Positions 1-6,895 of a DNA stretch of 20,451 bases are shown here, piece by piece. The position numbers and the translations under genes were made by a program. The DNA is from a virus, in the IMG/VR virus record IMGVR_UViG_3300008516_000086, positions 1 through 20,451 of that record. The stretch is one strand, 5' to 3'. A model generated the notes under the pieces. That model was given only the letters and a program-made list of their open reading frames with translations, was not told the origin of the DNA and searched no databases. The stretch's first letter is position 1; each line of letters opens with the position of its first letter.

Positions 1-177
1 GATCTCGCCAGCTTTCTCCTGGCTCGCTTCCTGGCGCTGTCGGAGTTCCTTTCCGCTCATCTGTTGGCGCTCTTGGTCGTTGATGTTCACGGTAAAAGTC
101 GTGAAGTCATCCGACGTTGGCTCGCTGGCGATGAGGTCTTTGATCCTCTGTTCCAGGTTAGGACTCAATTCATACAT
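1..177 (-). CDS. Unknown protein, 3' end cut by window edge
   Basis: Only the first 59 codons are visible; the frame stays open to the window edge. The start is the ATG at 177, with a good Shine-Dalgarno (GGAGAAC) just upstream. The next in-frame-looking ATG at 173 belongs to another frame and stops at once. The peptide is hydrophilic and becomes strongly charged and Gln-rich from about residue 35 (QERQQ, ELRQRQE), which suggests a helical or coiled-coil segment. It follows the 160-aa gene by 12 nt, so the two are probably co-transcribed from the promoter at 874-902. I do not recognise the family. Confidence 0.7.
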   Translation of the reverse strand, partial: MYELSPNLEQRIKDLIASEPTSDDFTTFTVNINDQERQQMSGKELRQRQEASQEKAGEI

Positions 178-189
178 AGTGTTCTCCAT

Positions 190-672
190 TTATACAATCA
201 AATCAACGAGGTTGCCGAAGTGTGCGGCAACTTCATCATAACCAGCGGAGTGACCACTGTCATAAGCCTTGTCGTAGCAGAGGTCGGCTTTAGGGTTATC
301 TGTAACCCCATAGTATTCATACAGATCGGCACGGAATTTGGTAATACGCTCGCCGATAGTTTCCCGGTACTGATCATTCGCAGCCTTGTAAGCCTCTTCA
401 TCGAGAACTTTCTCGACAGTGAGTCCGAGGGTCTTCAGCTGGCCTGGGAGTTTGTCAAAGTCGTTGTTCAGTACGTCCGTGATACCCATGGCTTTGAGCG
501 ATGCTTCGAGGTCCATGAATTTTTCAGAGGCACAAAGAACTTCCGCTATGGTGAGTGCTGCTGCGAGTACCGCACCACGGTTGTATACGTAAAGCGTGGT
601 GTAGTCACGCTTGCCGGGATAGATCAGGTCTTTACCCCGAAGGTGGTCTGTTACTTCTTTTGTGAGATGCAT
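190..672 (-). CDS. Unknown phage protein with GH-SAGYDEV C-terminal motif, 160 aa
   Basis: A 160-aa soluble protein with no signal peptide or membrane segment. The start ATG at 672 has AAGGGTG about 8 nt upstream. The C-terminal 35 residues (NPKAD, then a Tyr-rich stretch, then GHSAGYDEVAAHF and DLI) resemble a signature I recall from many small phage proteins of unknown role, of the form AWxxGHxxGYxEVxxYF. This recollection was not checked by search. The N-terminal half is alpha-helical in appearance. It lies between two other small genes downstream of a strong host-type promoter, so an early, accessory role is plausible. No biochemical function can be assigned. Confidence 0.8.
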   Translation of the reverse strand: MHLTKEVTDHLRGKDLIYPGKRDYTTLYVYNRGAVLAAALTIAEVLCASEKFMDLEASLKAMGITDVLNNDFDKLPGQLKTLGLTVEKVLDEEAYKAANDQYRETIGERITKFRADLYEYYGVTDNPKADLCYDKAYDSGHSAGYDEVAAHFGNLVDLIV

Positions 673-684
673 AATGATTCACCC

Positions 685-867
685 TTAAGACTTTATGGTT
701 TTAAATTTGGCATCTAGTGTGCCACGAAGTTCCCAGGCGGCTTCCCATCCAGCCCATGCCTCATTTGACGAATCAATAGAATCGTCGTAAGTCGGCGGTT
801 CATGAGGATAATATTTCTTTATCCACCACGTTTCGAATGATATTTTACATAGATTATTTTCAGACAT
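685..867 (-). CDS. Small Trp-rich unknown protein, 60 aa
   Basis: The most likely start is the ATG at 867 (MSENNLCK). A longer frame to 972 would run back into the terminase gene and through its stop region, and is unlikely. The C-terminal half carries NEAWAGWEAAWELRG, a Trp/Ala pattern common in small phage proteins of unknown function. No Shine-Dalgarno precedes 867. Instead a consensus sigma70 promoter (874-902) puts the predicted transcript start on the A of this ATG, so the gene may be read from a leaderless mRNA. The downstream gene starts 13 nt after its stop. Function unknown. Confidence 0.65.
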   Translation of the reverse strand: MSENNLCKISFETWWIKKYYPHEPPTYDDSIDSSNEAWAGWEAAWELRGTLDAKFKTIKS

Positions 868-873
868 GACGAG

Positions 874-902
874 ATTATATCTGAGGCAGACAATTTTGTC
901 AA
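874..902 (-). promoter_or_regulatory. Consensus sigma70 promoter (early type)
   Basis: On the minus strand TTGACA (902-897), a 17-nt spacer and TATAAT (879-874) match the sigma70 consensus perfectly. The element starts 6 nt after the terminase stop codon, so it separates late packaging genes from the small genes at 1-867. Its predicted start point is about 867. Confidence 0.8.
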
Positions 903-907
903 GGATT

Positions 908-2689
908 TTATACGACGGGAGCGAATGCCATATTGTCCGGATGGCTGTCATCATCCTGATCATAATCTTCATTGAGATTGATAGACAGCGTGTCTTCCAG
1001 GTCTGGCTCGTGGAACCTCAGCTCTTCGATGAGGTGACACATAAGCACGCATGACATGACAATATCGTCCTTGGTGCCTTCTTTGGCTTGGTATGAATTA
1101 CCAACCTTAATGAAGTTCTTGAACTGTGTGATCAATTCCTTTGATCGTGGTACGAATAGGTTTCGCTCAACCAGAGACTTAAGCTCCAGGCAGAACCGCT
1201 TCTTGGTTGACACGGAGGTTAACAAACCACGGTAGTAGTTCAGGCTGTCCATACCACCCTTACTACCACGGACATTCATAGTGGTAGCCGTGGAGTCCAG
1301 CATCCACCCTGGGAACGACTCCTCGTTTTCCTCGATTATGTTTATGATACCAATACCGAGTGAGTTTCTTTCCACACTGTAATAGATATTGACATCACCC
1401 CGGTGCTCCGGGTCGTCCTGCTGGGTAAGATAAATTCTCTTGAGCACACGCTTAAGCATCCTCGCCTGCTCGGGCTGGTCCGCCTGATTATCGTTCCATT
1501 CTGCCACCTGGGTCATGGTCGGTATTTCCCATACCTGGAGACACGCATCGTCGGCGTTCACGCCCTGCGACGGATCGAGTACCACAGCATAAGCATAGTT
1601 GGGTTTGATCTCAGAGTACCACCGTCCGCCCCAGCGGTCGATGAACCTTGGAATCCTGGCGTTGTGACTCAGGGATGCCAGTTTTATTGGGGCGATAAGG
1701 GTTGCGTCACCGGAGATGAATTTACATTCGTATTCTCGTTCCCACTGTTCGAGGGTGAAGCCTTCCTTAAACTGCCTGCGTTTGAAGTTCTTACCACGGA
1801 AACCAGTGGGGTCTTTCTCGTCCGGAATCTGGTCCCACTTGACAAACATACCCGTGAAGCCGACTTCCACATCTTCATCGTCGTCGTCACCACCGGTCAT
1901 CAATTCGTTGTATTCACGGAGGCGCTCTTCGATTGCCTCATCCTCGTAGATCGTCTCGTACTCTTCCTCATCATTTTCTGTGGCACTGTACGGGCTCTCC
2001 CAGTGATCAGACTCTGGGGAAATATTAGCATTAAACCATATACTAGAGAACTTATCTTCATCGGTGTTCGGCGTGCTGGTGATGATCAGGTTACCACCGG
2101 TAGCCAGGGTAGGTGCCAAAGCGGTCCAGAATGCCTCAGCAATGTTCGGGCGCACGTAGGCGAACTCGTCACAGTACACGATTGAGTTGGACTTACCTCG
2201 ACCAGCGGTCGGGGTTGTAGCAACGGCTCGGACTATGCTCTTGTTGTCGAATTTCTTGGTGTGAACCTGATCAGTGATTACCCCAGGCTTGAGCCACCAG
2301 GGCAATTCCTCGTATGCATACCACAGACGACCCATTACTTCCTTAGCACCGTCATGGTCCTTACCGGTAATCAGAATGGTCTGGTCATCCTTGAATATTG
2401 CCCACCAGAGCAAATATGCGGCTGCTGTGGTGGTTTTACCAGCCTGCCTGGGTAACATGGCAATAACACGGTCGGACGAGTTATACACCTGCACAAGGCG
2501 TCTCTGGTAATCGTACATGCGAAACTTAACGGCACCACGGGTTGGGTGCTGGATCATGACGTAATTGAGGATGAAGTATTCGGGGTCGTTCCCACATCGG
2601 ATAAGCTCCGCCACCTGTTCCTTGGTGAATTCGTGAGAAAAGCCCGCAGGCTTTATCTTACCGCCGTCCTCTTCTGATAACCGTGCCAT
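908..2689 (-). CDS. 17: Terminase large subunit (T4 gp17-like ATPase-nuclease)
   Basis: This is the motor that pumps phage DNA into the prohead and cuts the concatemer. The 593-aa product is close to T4 gp17 in length. The ATPase domain shows Walker A PRQAGKTT (residues 80-87), Walker B IVYCDE (170-175, catalytic E175) and coupling motif TSTPN (204-208). The C-terminal RNase H-like nuclease has its acidic residues in VVLDPSQG (D372), SVERN (E440) and KDDIVMS (D541/D542). Between the domains, residues 238-277 form a very acidic stretch with DDDDEDVEV, which looks like an insertion. ATG at 2689 has AAAGGGC upstream and follows the 327-aa gene by 15 nt. Confidence 0.97.
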   Translation of the reverse strand: MARLSEEDGGKIKPAGFSHEFTKEQVAELIRCGNDPEYFILNYVMIQHPTRGAVKFRMYDYQRRLVQVYNSSDRVIAMLPRQAGKTTTAAAYLLWWAIFKDDQTILITGKDHDGAKEVMGRLWYAYEELPWWLKPGVITDQVHTKKFDNKSIVRAVATTPTAGRGKSNSIVYCDEFAYVRPNIAEAFWTALAPTLATGGNLIITSTPNTDEDKFSSIWFNANISPESDHWESPYSATENDEEEYETIYEDEAIEERLREYNELMTGGDDDDEDVEVGFTGMFVKWDQIPDEKDPTGFRGKNFKRRQFKEGFTLEQWEREYECKFISGDATLIAPIKLASLSHNARIPRFIDRWGGRWYSEIKPNYAYAVVLDPSQGVNADDACLQVWEIPTMTQVAEWNDNQADQPEQARMLKRVLKRIYLTQQDDPEHRGDVNIYYSVERNSLGIGIINIIEENEESFPGWMLDSTATTMNVRGSKGGMDSLNYYRGLLTSVSTKKRFCLELKSLVERNLFVPRSKELITQFKNFIKVGNSYQAKEGTKDDIVMSCVLMCHLIEELRFHEPDLEDTLSINLNEDYDQDDDSHPDNMAFAPVV

Positions 2690-2704
2690 AAATGCCCTTT
2701 TGGG

Positions 2705-3688
2705 TTACGACATACGTGGGTCTGTGGCTAACAGACTATCCTGATTCAGCTTGTTCTGGCGGGCTACCACCACGACAGCACGATCACGAGCACGGGTGTC
2801 ATCGAGGGCATCGACGATAACATTGTAGGACTTACCAGTATCCTGGTCTTTTACGTCCACGGAATACTTGGTTTCTATTACCGTTTTGCCTTTCGAGGTT
2901 GGCTTCATTGTGTATTTGAAATTACGGTCATACGCTTCCATGACTATTTTACTGGAAGATTCCACAGTAAGAGAACCGGCTCCTTCGACTACGAGGTCAG
3001 CAACAAACTCATAATTGGTTGGCTGCTTTTCAAACGGACCGGAGACCTTCATGGTACCATGGTCTGCCTGGGCACGCTCTACTACGTAGAAACCACGCTT
3101 CCACCCTGGGCTCAAGTGGTTCAGTGCCATGTGGGAGGTTACGAAAGATTCTTTGAGTTTCGGGGTGATCTGACGGACAGCCTCACGCTCTTTCTTGAGC
3201 TGGGCTTCAAGGTCTTTCAGGAATGCACCAATGCGCTTCTCACCGACTTCATCCTGAGCACCATCAACGATGTCGTCCAGGGAAGATGAGAAATCCTTGG
3301 CGGACTGCGCCAAGTTCTTGTATTCGCCGTCATCATCAACTTCGAGTTCTTTGTGCGGGTCCACGCCATCCTTATGAACGAGGAGATGCTCGTCGAAGAT
3401 GCGGGTGAACAGAGCAACTTTCTGTAATGCGTCATTGTCCTCGGGCGGCTCAAGACCCAGGGTAACCTTTACTGCATACGAGGGAGAATTCGGAACATTG
3501 GGGAAATCCTTGTTTCCAGCACCGATTGGCTTGTATGCACCCTTCTCGATTGCACGGAGGTCATACGGCAGCATGGCAAGCCGAATCTGGTCCATGGTCT
3601 CAGGATCATGAAGGTTATAAGTCGATTTGACCCAGTAAGTAAATTCCTGATCACTTTCAGCCAGGATTGATCGTAAACTCTTATGCAT
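2705..3688 (-). CDS. Unknown protein between small and large terminase, 327 aa
   Basis: Start at 3688 (MHKSLRSIL) is preceded by GGAGAAG at ideal spacing; upstream in-frame starts would overlap the small terminase gene and lack a ribosome site. The N-terminal 100 residues look globular (YDLRAIEKGAYKP, PNSPSYAVKVTLG). Residues 120-180 are acidic and helical (DSSSLDD-like, AQDEVGEKR), and about 210-310 are rich in alternating beta-type sequence (GAGSLTVESSSKIVME). There is no signal peptide or membrane segment. In T4 nothing separates genes 16 and 17, so its place suggests a packaging or head role, but this is inference from position only. I do not recognise the family. Confidence 0.8.
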   Translation of the reverse strand: MHKSLRSILAESDQEFTYWVKSTYNLHDPETMDQIRLAMLPYDLRAIEKGAYKPIGAGNKDFPNVPNSPSYAVKVTLGLEPPEDNDALQKVALFTRIFDEHLLVHKDGVDPHKELEVDDDGEYKNLAQSAKDFSSSLDDIVDGAQDEVGEKRIGAFLKDLEAQLKKEREAVRQITPKLKESFVTSHMALNHLSPGWKRGFYVVERAQADHGTMKVSGPFEKQPTNYEFVADLVVEGAGSLTVESSSKIVMEAYDRNFKYTMKPTSKGKTVIETKYSVDVKDQDTGKSYNVIVDALDDTRARDRAVVVVARQNKLNQDSLLATDPRMS

Positions 3689-3710
3689 GGTTCTTCTCCA
3701 CAGTATCCCT

Positions 3711-4241
3711 TTATTTATCAGAATCCGACTCTTGAACACCCTGCATATCCTGCACCGGTGGAGTTGCTTCTGATTCCGCCTGCCCACCGGAGTTGATTAG
3801 CTTGCGCAAATCCTCCCTGGAGCCGACGAAGAAATTGTTATTTGTATCACCGGACTTACCGGTGTTACCCTCAAACCCAGCCTCATCCAGCTTCTGCTTT
3901 TTCTTCTTGAGCTGTAAATTTGTCTTGTGCTTAACGGCATCCAGAGTAAGGCTGAATACCTGGGCGGACGTTTCTATGTGCCTACTCAGATACTTCGGGT
4001 CGATGTCGGCACGTTTGTCATCGAGGTCGGTGAATGTATTCATCCCCAACTTGATGAGATTTTCAAGCTGCTTCTCACCCTCTAGCATACGACGATCCTC
4101 GTCTGCCAGACTGGGGAGGTTTGGATTTTCAACCGGCTCAGGGACTTCATGGGGGGCTATCTCTACGAGAGAGTGGTCCACTTCGTCCTCTTCCGGGATT
4201 TCCATCCCAAGACTTTCAGCTATTGTCTTGTTGATACTCAT
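3711..4241 (-). CDS. 16: Terminase small subunit (T4 gp16-like)
   Basis: The small terminase recognises and feeds DNA to the large subunit. The 176-aa product has the layout of T4-type gp16: an acidic N-terminal segment (residues 14-40), a central helical hairpin core (about 48-120) with LADEDRRMLEGEKQLENL and a C-terminal run of LKKKKQKLDE, then a flexible polar tail. Cyanophage and T4 gp16 proteins share this helical oligomerisation core and are of similar size. Its ATG overlaps the stop of the upstream gp4-like gene by 4 nt (ATGA), so translation is coupled. The call rests on layout and position rather than a sharp motif. Confidence 0.7.
   Translation of the reverse strand: MSINKTIAESLGMEIPEEDEVDHSLVEIAPHEVPEPVENPNLPSLADEDRRMLEGEKQLENLIKLGMNTFTDLDDKRADIDPKYLSRHIETSAQVFSLTLDAVKHKTNLQLKKKKQKLDEAGFEGNTGKSGDTNNNFFVGSREDLRKLINSGGQAESEATPPVQDMQGVQESDSDK
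3712..3717 (-). promoter_or_regulatory. Candidate late promoter element GATAAATA
   Basis: TAAATA on the minus strand, preceded by GA, lies 24 nt before the ATG at 3688 and overlaps the stop codon of the small terminase gene. It fits the T4-like late element seen elsewhere in the window, but part of it is forced by coding sequence. Confidence 0.35.
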
Positions 4242-4876
4242 GTTTTCTTAATCCTCGGGGATTTCCGAACTTTACTGGAAACTCCACTCCTAACCTTACT
4301 TAGCCTACTAGTTGGTCTTTTACTACTCTTTCCCATTGTTTTTGCTAGTTTTGATCCGCCACGCTTCTTGTAAACCTTCGGCTTCAGGTCTTTAACCGTG
4401 GCTGGAACCGCTGCCCGGATCGGGTTTTGCCTGGGTTTCTTATTGGCACCACCGGCAAACAGGTCGGCTTCGGTCATTATAGAAAAGTCAATACCCCTAC
4501 GCATTGCCCACGCCTGGGCGGCTGCCCACTTGGCATCGTTCTGCATCTTTGCAACGGCATCGTTTGAGTTGCGGGCGAATCCTTGGTCAGCCTCATGTAG
4601 TGGTTTGATCTCTATCAGTTTGGTAGTAGTCTGCCCGCCCTTCTGTACGAACGTCACTAGGAAGTCCGGTAGGTAAAGCGATTGCGTCTTGTTGGCTTTG
4701 GTTGGGTTGTTGTATGGAATCTTTACAGGCTCATATGACCACTTGAGTACGTCCGGGTGGTTATCACAATACCGCATGAACTCAAGCTCCCACGAGGACT
4801 TTGCCACAATGGGGAATAATCCATCATACTTCTCTGGATTCTGCGGGGTGAATTTTGTTCGGATTCCTCTTGCCAT
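4238..4876 (-). CDS. 4: Head completion nuclease, TnsA-like (T4 gp4 family) with basic tail
   Basis: T4 gp4 is a head-completion protein with a PD-(D/E)XK fold related to the TnsA nuclease. Residues 8-91 match that family well: KFTPQNPEKYDG at the N terminus, SSWELEFMRYCD (E30), YLPDFLV (D71) and LIEIKP (E89, K91) give the full catalytic set. The remaining 60-70 residues form a Lys/Arg/Ser-rich tail (KKRGGSKLAK to the end) that T4 gp4, about 150 aa long, lacks. It begins 2 nt after the upstream stop without a clear ribosome site, and its end overlaps the small terminase start, so the three genes look translationally coupled. Confidence 0.82.
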   Translation of the reverse strand: MARGIRTKFTPQNPEKYDGLFPIVAKSSWELEFMRYCDNHPDVLKWSYEPVKIPYNNPTKANKTQSLYLPDFLVTFVQKGGQTTTKLIEIKPLHEADQGFARNSNDAVAKMQNDAKWAAAQAWAMRRGIDFSIMTEADLFAGGANKKPRQNPIRAAVPATVKDLKPKVYKKRGGSKLAKTMGKSSKRPTSRLSKVRSGVSSKVRKSPRIKKT

Positions 4877-4878
4877 AA

Positions 4879-6561
4879 TTACAACGGTCTAAATGGGCGG
4901 TTTTCTGTTTCGTCTATTTCTATTACTGATTCCGTTGCGAGTCTCTTTAATTCAGCTTGGTCATTGGCTCCTTGGCGTGCTTGAATCTCCAACTCACGTA
5001 TGGCTATTATATCCGATAATGCCCCACCATTCCTCTCCAGTTCTTCTATGGATTCCCTATAAGAGTCTGCTTCGGCATTTAGTTTAGCGTGCATGACTGT
5101 TGCCCTGTTATGAATATCTTGCCACTGGTCCCTGTTCCTTCCATTAACTATTAAATTAGACGGGTTCGGCATCGTTTGTTCTGGTGTACCAGCATCAGCG
5201 GCGGCCATCTGCTTCTTGGTGTTTTCCACAGCACTCTGGGTAGCCGGTGCTGCCTGCTCGGTCTTCTGCCGCTCAGAAACCACAGCCACAGACTGGTTGA
5301 GTTCTGCGTTGAGAGCCTCCAGTTTGTTGTTCAATGCAGTCTTCCTGGCATCCTGCTCCGGGGTTGATCCACTCGCTGTTTGTGTGGAGATTTCCGTAAG
5401 CTCACCACGAACGGTTTCTATATCATCCTCAATCTCGGATGGGGGTCTGAAACTGGGTGGCACAATGTTCCCTGGTCCCAATACCACTTGTGGAGTGGTG
5501 GTCTCCGGCATAGGCGTCATCGGGTTCGGTGATGTCTTGGATACCGGCACCGAATTGTTCTTCTGATCTTCCATCTTACCGTGATACCCGTCGAACAGGT
5601 CGGACGTTACCTGATCCGGTGGTCGAACCCCGGTCAGAAGCTCAACTGCATCCGCAACCTCAGACGTGCTCCTACCTAATGCAAAATAGTAGTTCTCGTA
5701 CTCGAAGTTGACGGTCACCTCAACCTTGGATGTCCTATCTTCAGTATCCAGCCCGTCGTGGTTGATTGCGGTGAACACCGGACGGTGGAAATAATAAATG
5801 TTGACAGAATTTGGCTCGGTTCCCAAATCGTATATCACGATGCTGTTGAAGAAATGCCTTTTGTAGTTGGGCTTCAACTTGAGACCCATCGAGTGCCTGG
5901 AATTCATATGACTGCGGGGCTCATCGGTTTCGGCATTCGTTATCAAGTGGTTGTACCCCACATTCGGCTGATCGTATGAAAATGCATCCGAGCCAAAAGC
6001 GGTATTGAAATTCGGTGGGCGGACTGGTCCAACACTGCTCGTGTTACCATCCGTCAATAATACTGACCCAATGTCGCCGGAGTGGGAGTAAAAGTTGATG
6101 TACTCCTTGATCAGGGCTGCCGTAATGGAAGTGGTGTCATCGTCGAATGTCATCGATGCTGCCGGGAATTCCATCTTAGTGGGGAGCTTCACGTATTTGT
6201 TGTACGAGCGCAACGTTTCGACGGCAAATGAGGGTTTGGGGTGATCGATTCGCTTCAACTGGGTGTACATGTTACCGTTATTGAGGAATTTCTTGAGGTT
6301 GGTTACTGCGATCCCGTCCAGGAGAGCATCCTCATTTACATGGAATTCAACCATATAGGTGTATTTCTGCCTGGGAACCATCAGTGGTCTCAGGTTGACA
6401 CGCTCAGATGCATAGTTCATAAACGGAAAACCGCCTACTATTCCGTGAGTTGTGTCACCCTGTCCCGGAGATGCAGCATTATTGGCGCTGTCATCATTCT
6501 TTTTCTTCTGGCGGAGAATCTTGGTTTGGACAAAACTCTGTAATTCGTCTAATGCACCCAT
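4879..6561 (-). CDS. Tail-tube-fold / baseplate tube initiator-like protein with long C-terminal extension
   Basis: A 560-aa virion protein candidate. The N-terminal 300 residues follow the tail-tube pattern of T4 gp19/gp54: PRQKYTYMVEFHVN (about 64-76) as an early beta strand and, near residue 240-296, IVIYDLG, HRPVFTAINHDGLD and KVEVTVNFEYENYYF, which resembles the closing strands of tube proteins. After this comes a Pro-rich linker (344-376) and Gln/Glu/Ala-rich probable coiled coils (376-455 and 480-545). T4 gp54 is only about 320 aa, so the second half is an addition. ATG at 6561 is preferred to an in-frame TTG at 6576, since GGGA then sits upstream at normal spacing. gp53- or gp48-like roles are possible. 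Confidence 0.5.
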   Translation of the reverse strand: MGALDELQSFVQTKILRQKKKNDDSANNAASPGQGDTTHGIVGGFPFMNYASERVNLRPLMVPRQKYTYMVEFHVNEDALLDGIAVTNLKKFLNNGNMYTQLKRIDHPKPSFAVETLRSYNKYVKLPTKMEFPAASMTFDDDTTSITAALIKEYINFYSHSGDIGSVLLTDGNTSSVGPVRPPNFNTAFGSDAFSYDQPNVGYNHLITNAETDEPRSHMNSRHSMGLKLKPNYKRHFFNSIVIYDLGTEPNSVNIYYFHRPVFTAINHDGLDTEDRTSKVEVTVNFEYENYYFALGRSTSEVADAVELLTGVRPPDQVTSDLFDGYHGKMEDQKNNSVPVSKTSPNPMTPMPETTTPQVVLGPGNIVPPSFRPPSEIEDDIETVRGELTEISTQTASGSTPEQDARKTALNNKLEALNAELNQSVAVVSERQKTEQAAPATQSAVENTKKQMAAADAGTPEQTMPNPSNLIVNGRNRDQWQDIHNRATVMHAKLNAEADSYRESIEELERNGGALSDIIAIRELEIQARQGANDQAELKRLATESVIEIDETENRPFRPL

Positions 6562-6589
6562 TAAGTTGGTTCCCAATTTTTCAGTATTA

Positions 6590-6603
6590 GTAAATATATT
6601 TAC
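6590..6603. promoter_or_regulatory. Palindromic divergent late promoter candidate
   Basis: The 14-nt sequence GTAAATATATTTAC is a perfect palindrome, so each strand reads GTAAATA. It ends 36 nt before the minus-strand ATG at 6561 and 37 nt before the plus-strand ATG of the bS21 gene at 6633. It could be two overlapping T4-type late promoters, or an operator shared by both genes. Confidence 0.55.
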
Positions 6604-6632
6604 TCCGATATTATTAATAAAATGAGGATACT

Positions 6633-6845
6633 ATGAAAATCGAAGTTAGAAATGGTAATGTTGAACGTGCATTGCGTAAATTAAAGAAGAAAATGTTCGA
6701 TGGCGGCACGATCAAAGAGTTATCTGATCGTCGATATTTCACCAAACCCTCCGAAGTCAAACGGCTCAAGAAGAAAGAAGCTATCCGTTTGAATCAGCGT
6801 GCTATTAAGAAAGAACAACTCAAGCAGTTACAACACAAACGCTAA
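6633..6845 (+). CDS. rpsU: Ribosomal protein bS21 (phage-encoded)
   Basis: bS21 binds the 30S platform next to the anti-Shine-Dalgarno end of 16S rRNA and helps start translation. The 70-aa product matches the bacterial protein (about 71 aa) along its whole length: KIEVRNGNVERALRKLKKK (E. coli has VRENEPFDVALRRFKR), then GTIKELSDRRYFTKPSEVKR (E. coli LAEVRRREFYEKPTTERKR) and a Lys/Arg-rich helical tail. The start has a strong GAGGA ribosome site. It stands alone on the plus strand among minus-strand tail genes, divergent from the tube-fold gene through a palindromic late-promoter-like element and closed by a strong hairpin. Viral bS21 genes are known, but function in this phage is inferred. 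Confidence 0.93.
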   Translation: MKIEVRNGNVERALRKLKKKMFDGGTIKELSDRRYFTKPSEVKRLKKKEAIRLNQRAIKKEQLKQLQHKR

Positions 6846-6869
6846 TAAGAAGGGCTCCCGAAGGAGCCC
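6844..6869 (-). terminator. Rho-independent terminator with UUCG loop (probably bidirectional)
   Basis: On the minus strand GGGCTCC-TTCG-GGAGCCC (6869-6852) is a 7-bp GC-rich stem closed by the stable C(UUCG)G tetraloop and followed by TTCTTATT. It should end transcription from the tail tube gene, and the same hairpin follows the bS21 stop on the plus strand. Confidence 0.8.
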
Positions 6870-6871
6870 CG

Positions 6872-6889
6872 CAACCTGCACGAAGGTTG
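6872..6889. repeat. Second short hairpin between convergent genes
   Basis: CAACCT and AGGTTG form a 6-bp stem around a 6-nt loop just beyond the main terminator; on the plus strand it is followed by ATTTGATT. It may back up termination of bS21 transcripts before they reach the tube gene. Confidence 0.45.
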
Positions 6890-6895
6890 ATTTGA

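Noticed and set aside
64-717. Plus-strand open frame of 217 codons
   Set aside because: It is antisense to three tightly packed minus-strand genes with good start sites and familiar phage-protein patterns.
1403-2185. Long plus-strand open frame of 260 codons
   Set aside because: It lies wholly opposite the large terminase, whose catalytic motifs are all intact, and its product has no recognisable pattern or ribosome site.
3689-3787. Longer N-terminus for the 327-aa protein
   Set aside because: It would overlap the small terminase gene and produce an Arg/Cys-rich lead without a ribosome site; ATG 3688 has GGAGAAG.
6562-6576. TTG start for the tube-fold gene
   Set aside because: It overlaps the GGGA ribosome site that serves the ATG at 6561.
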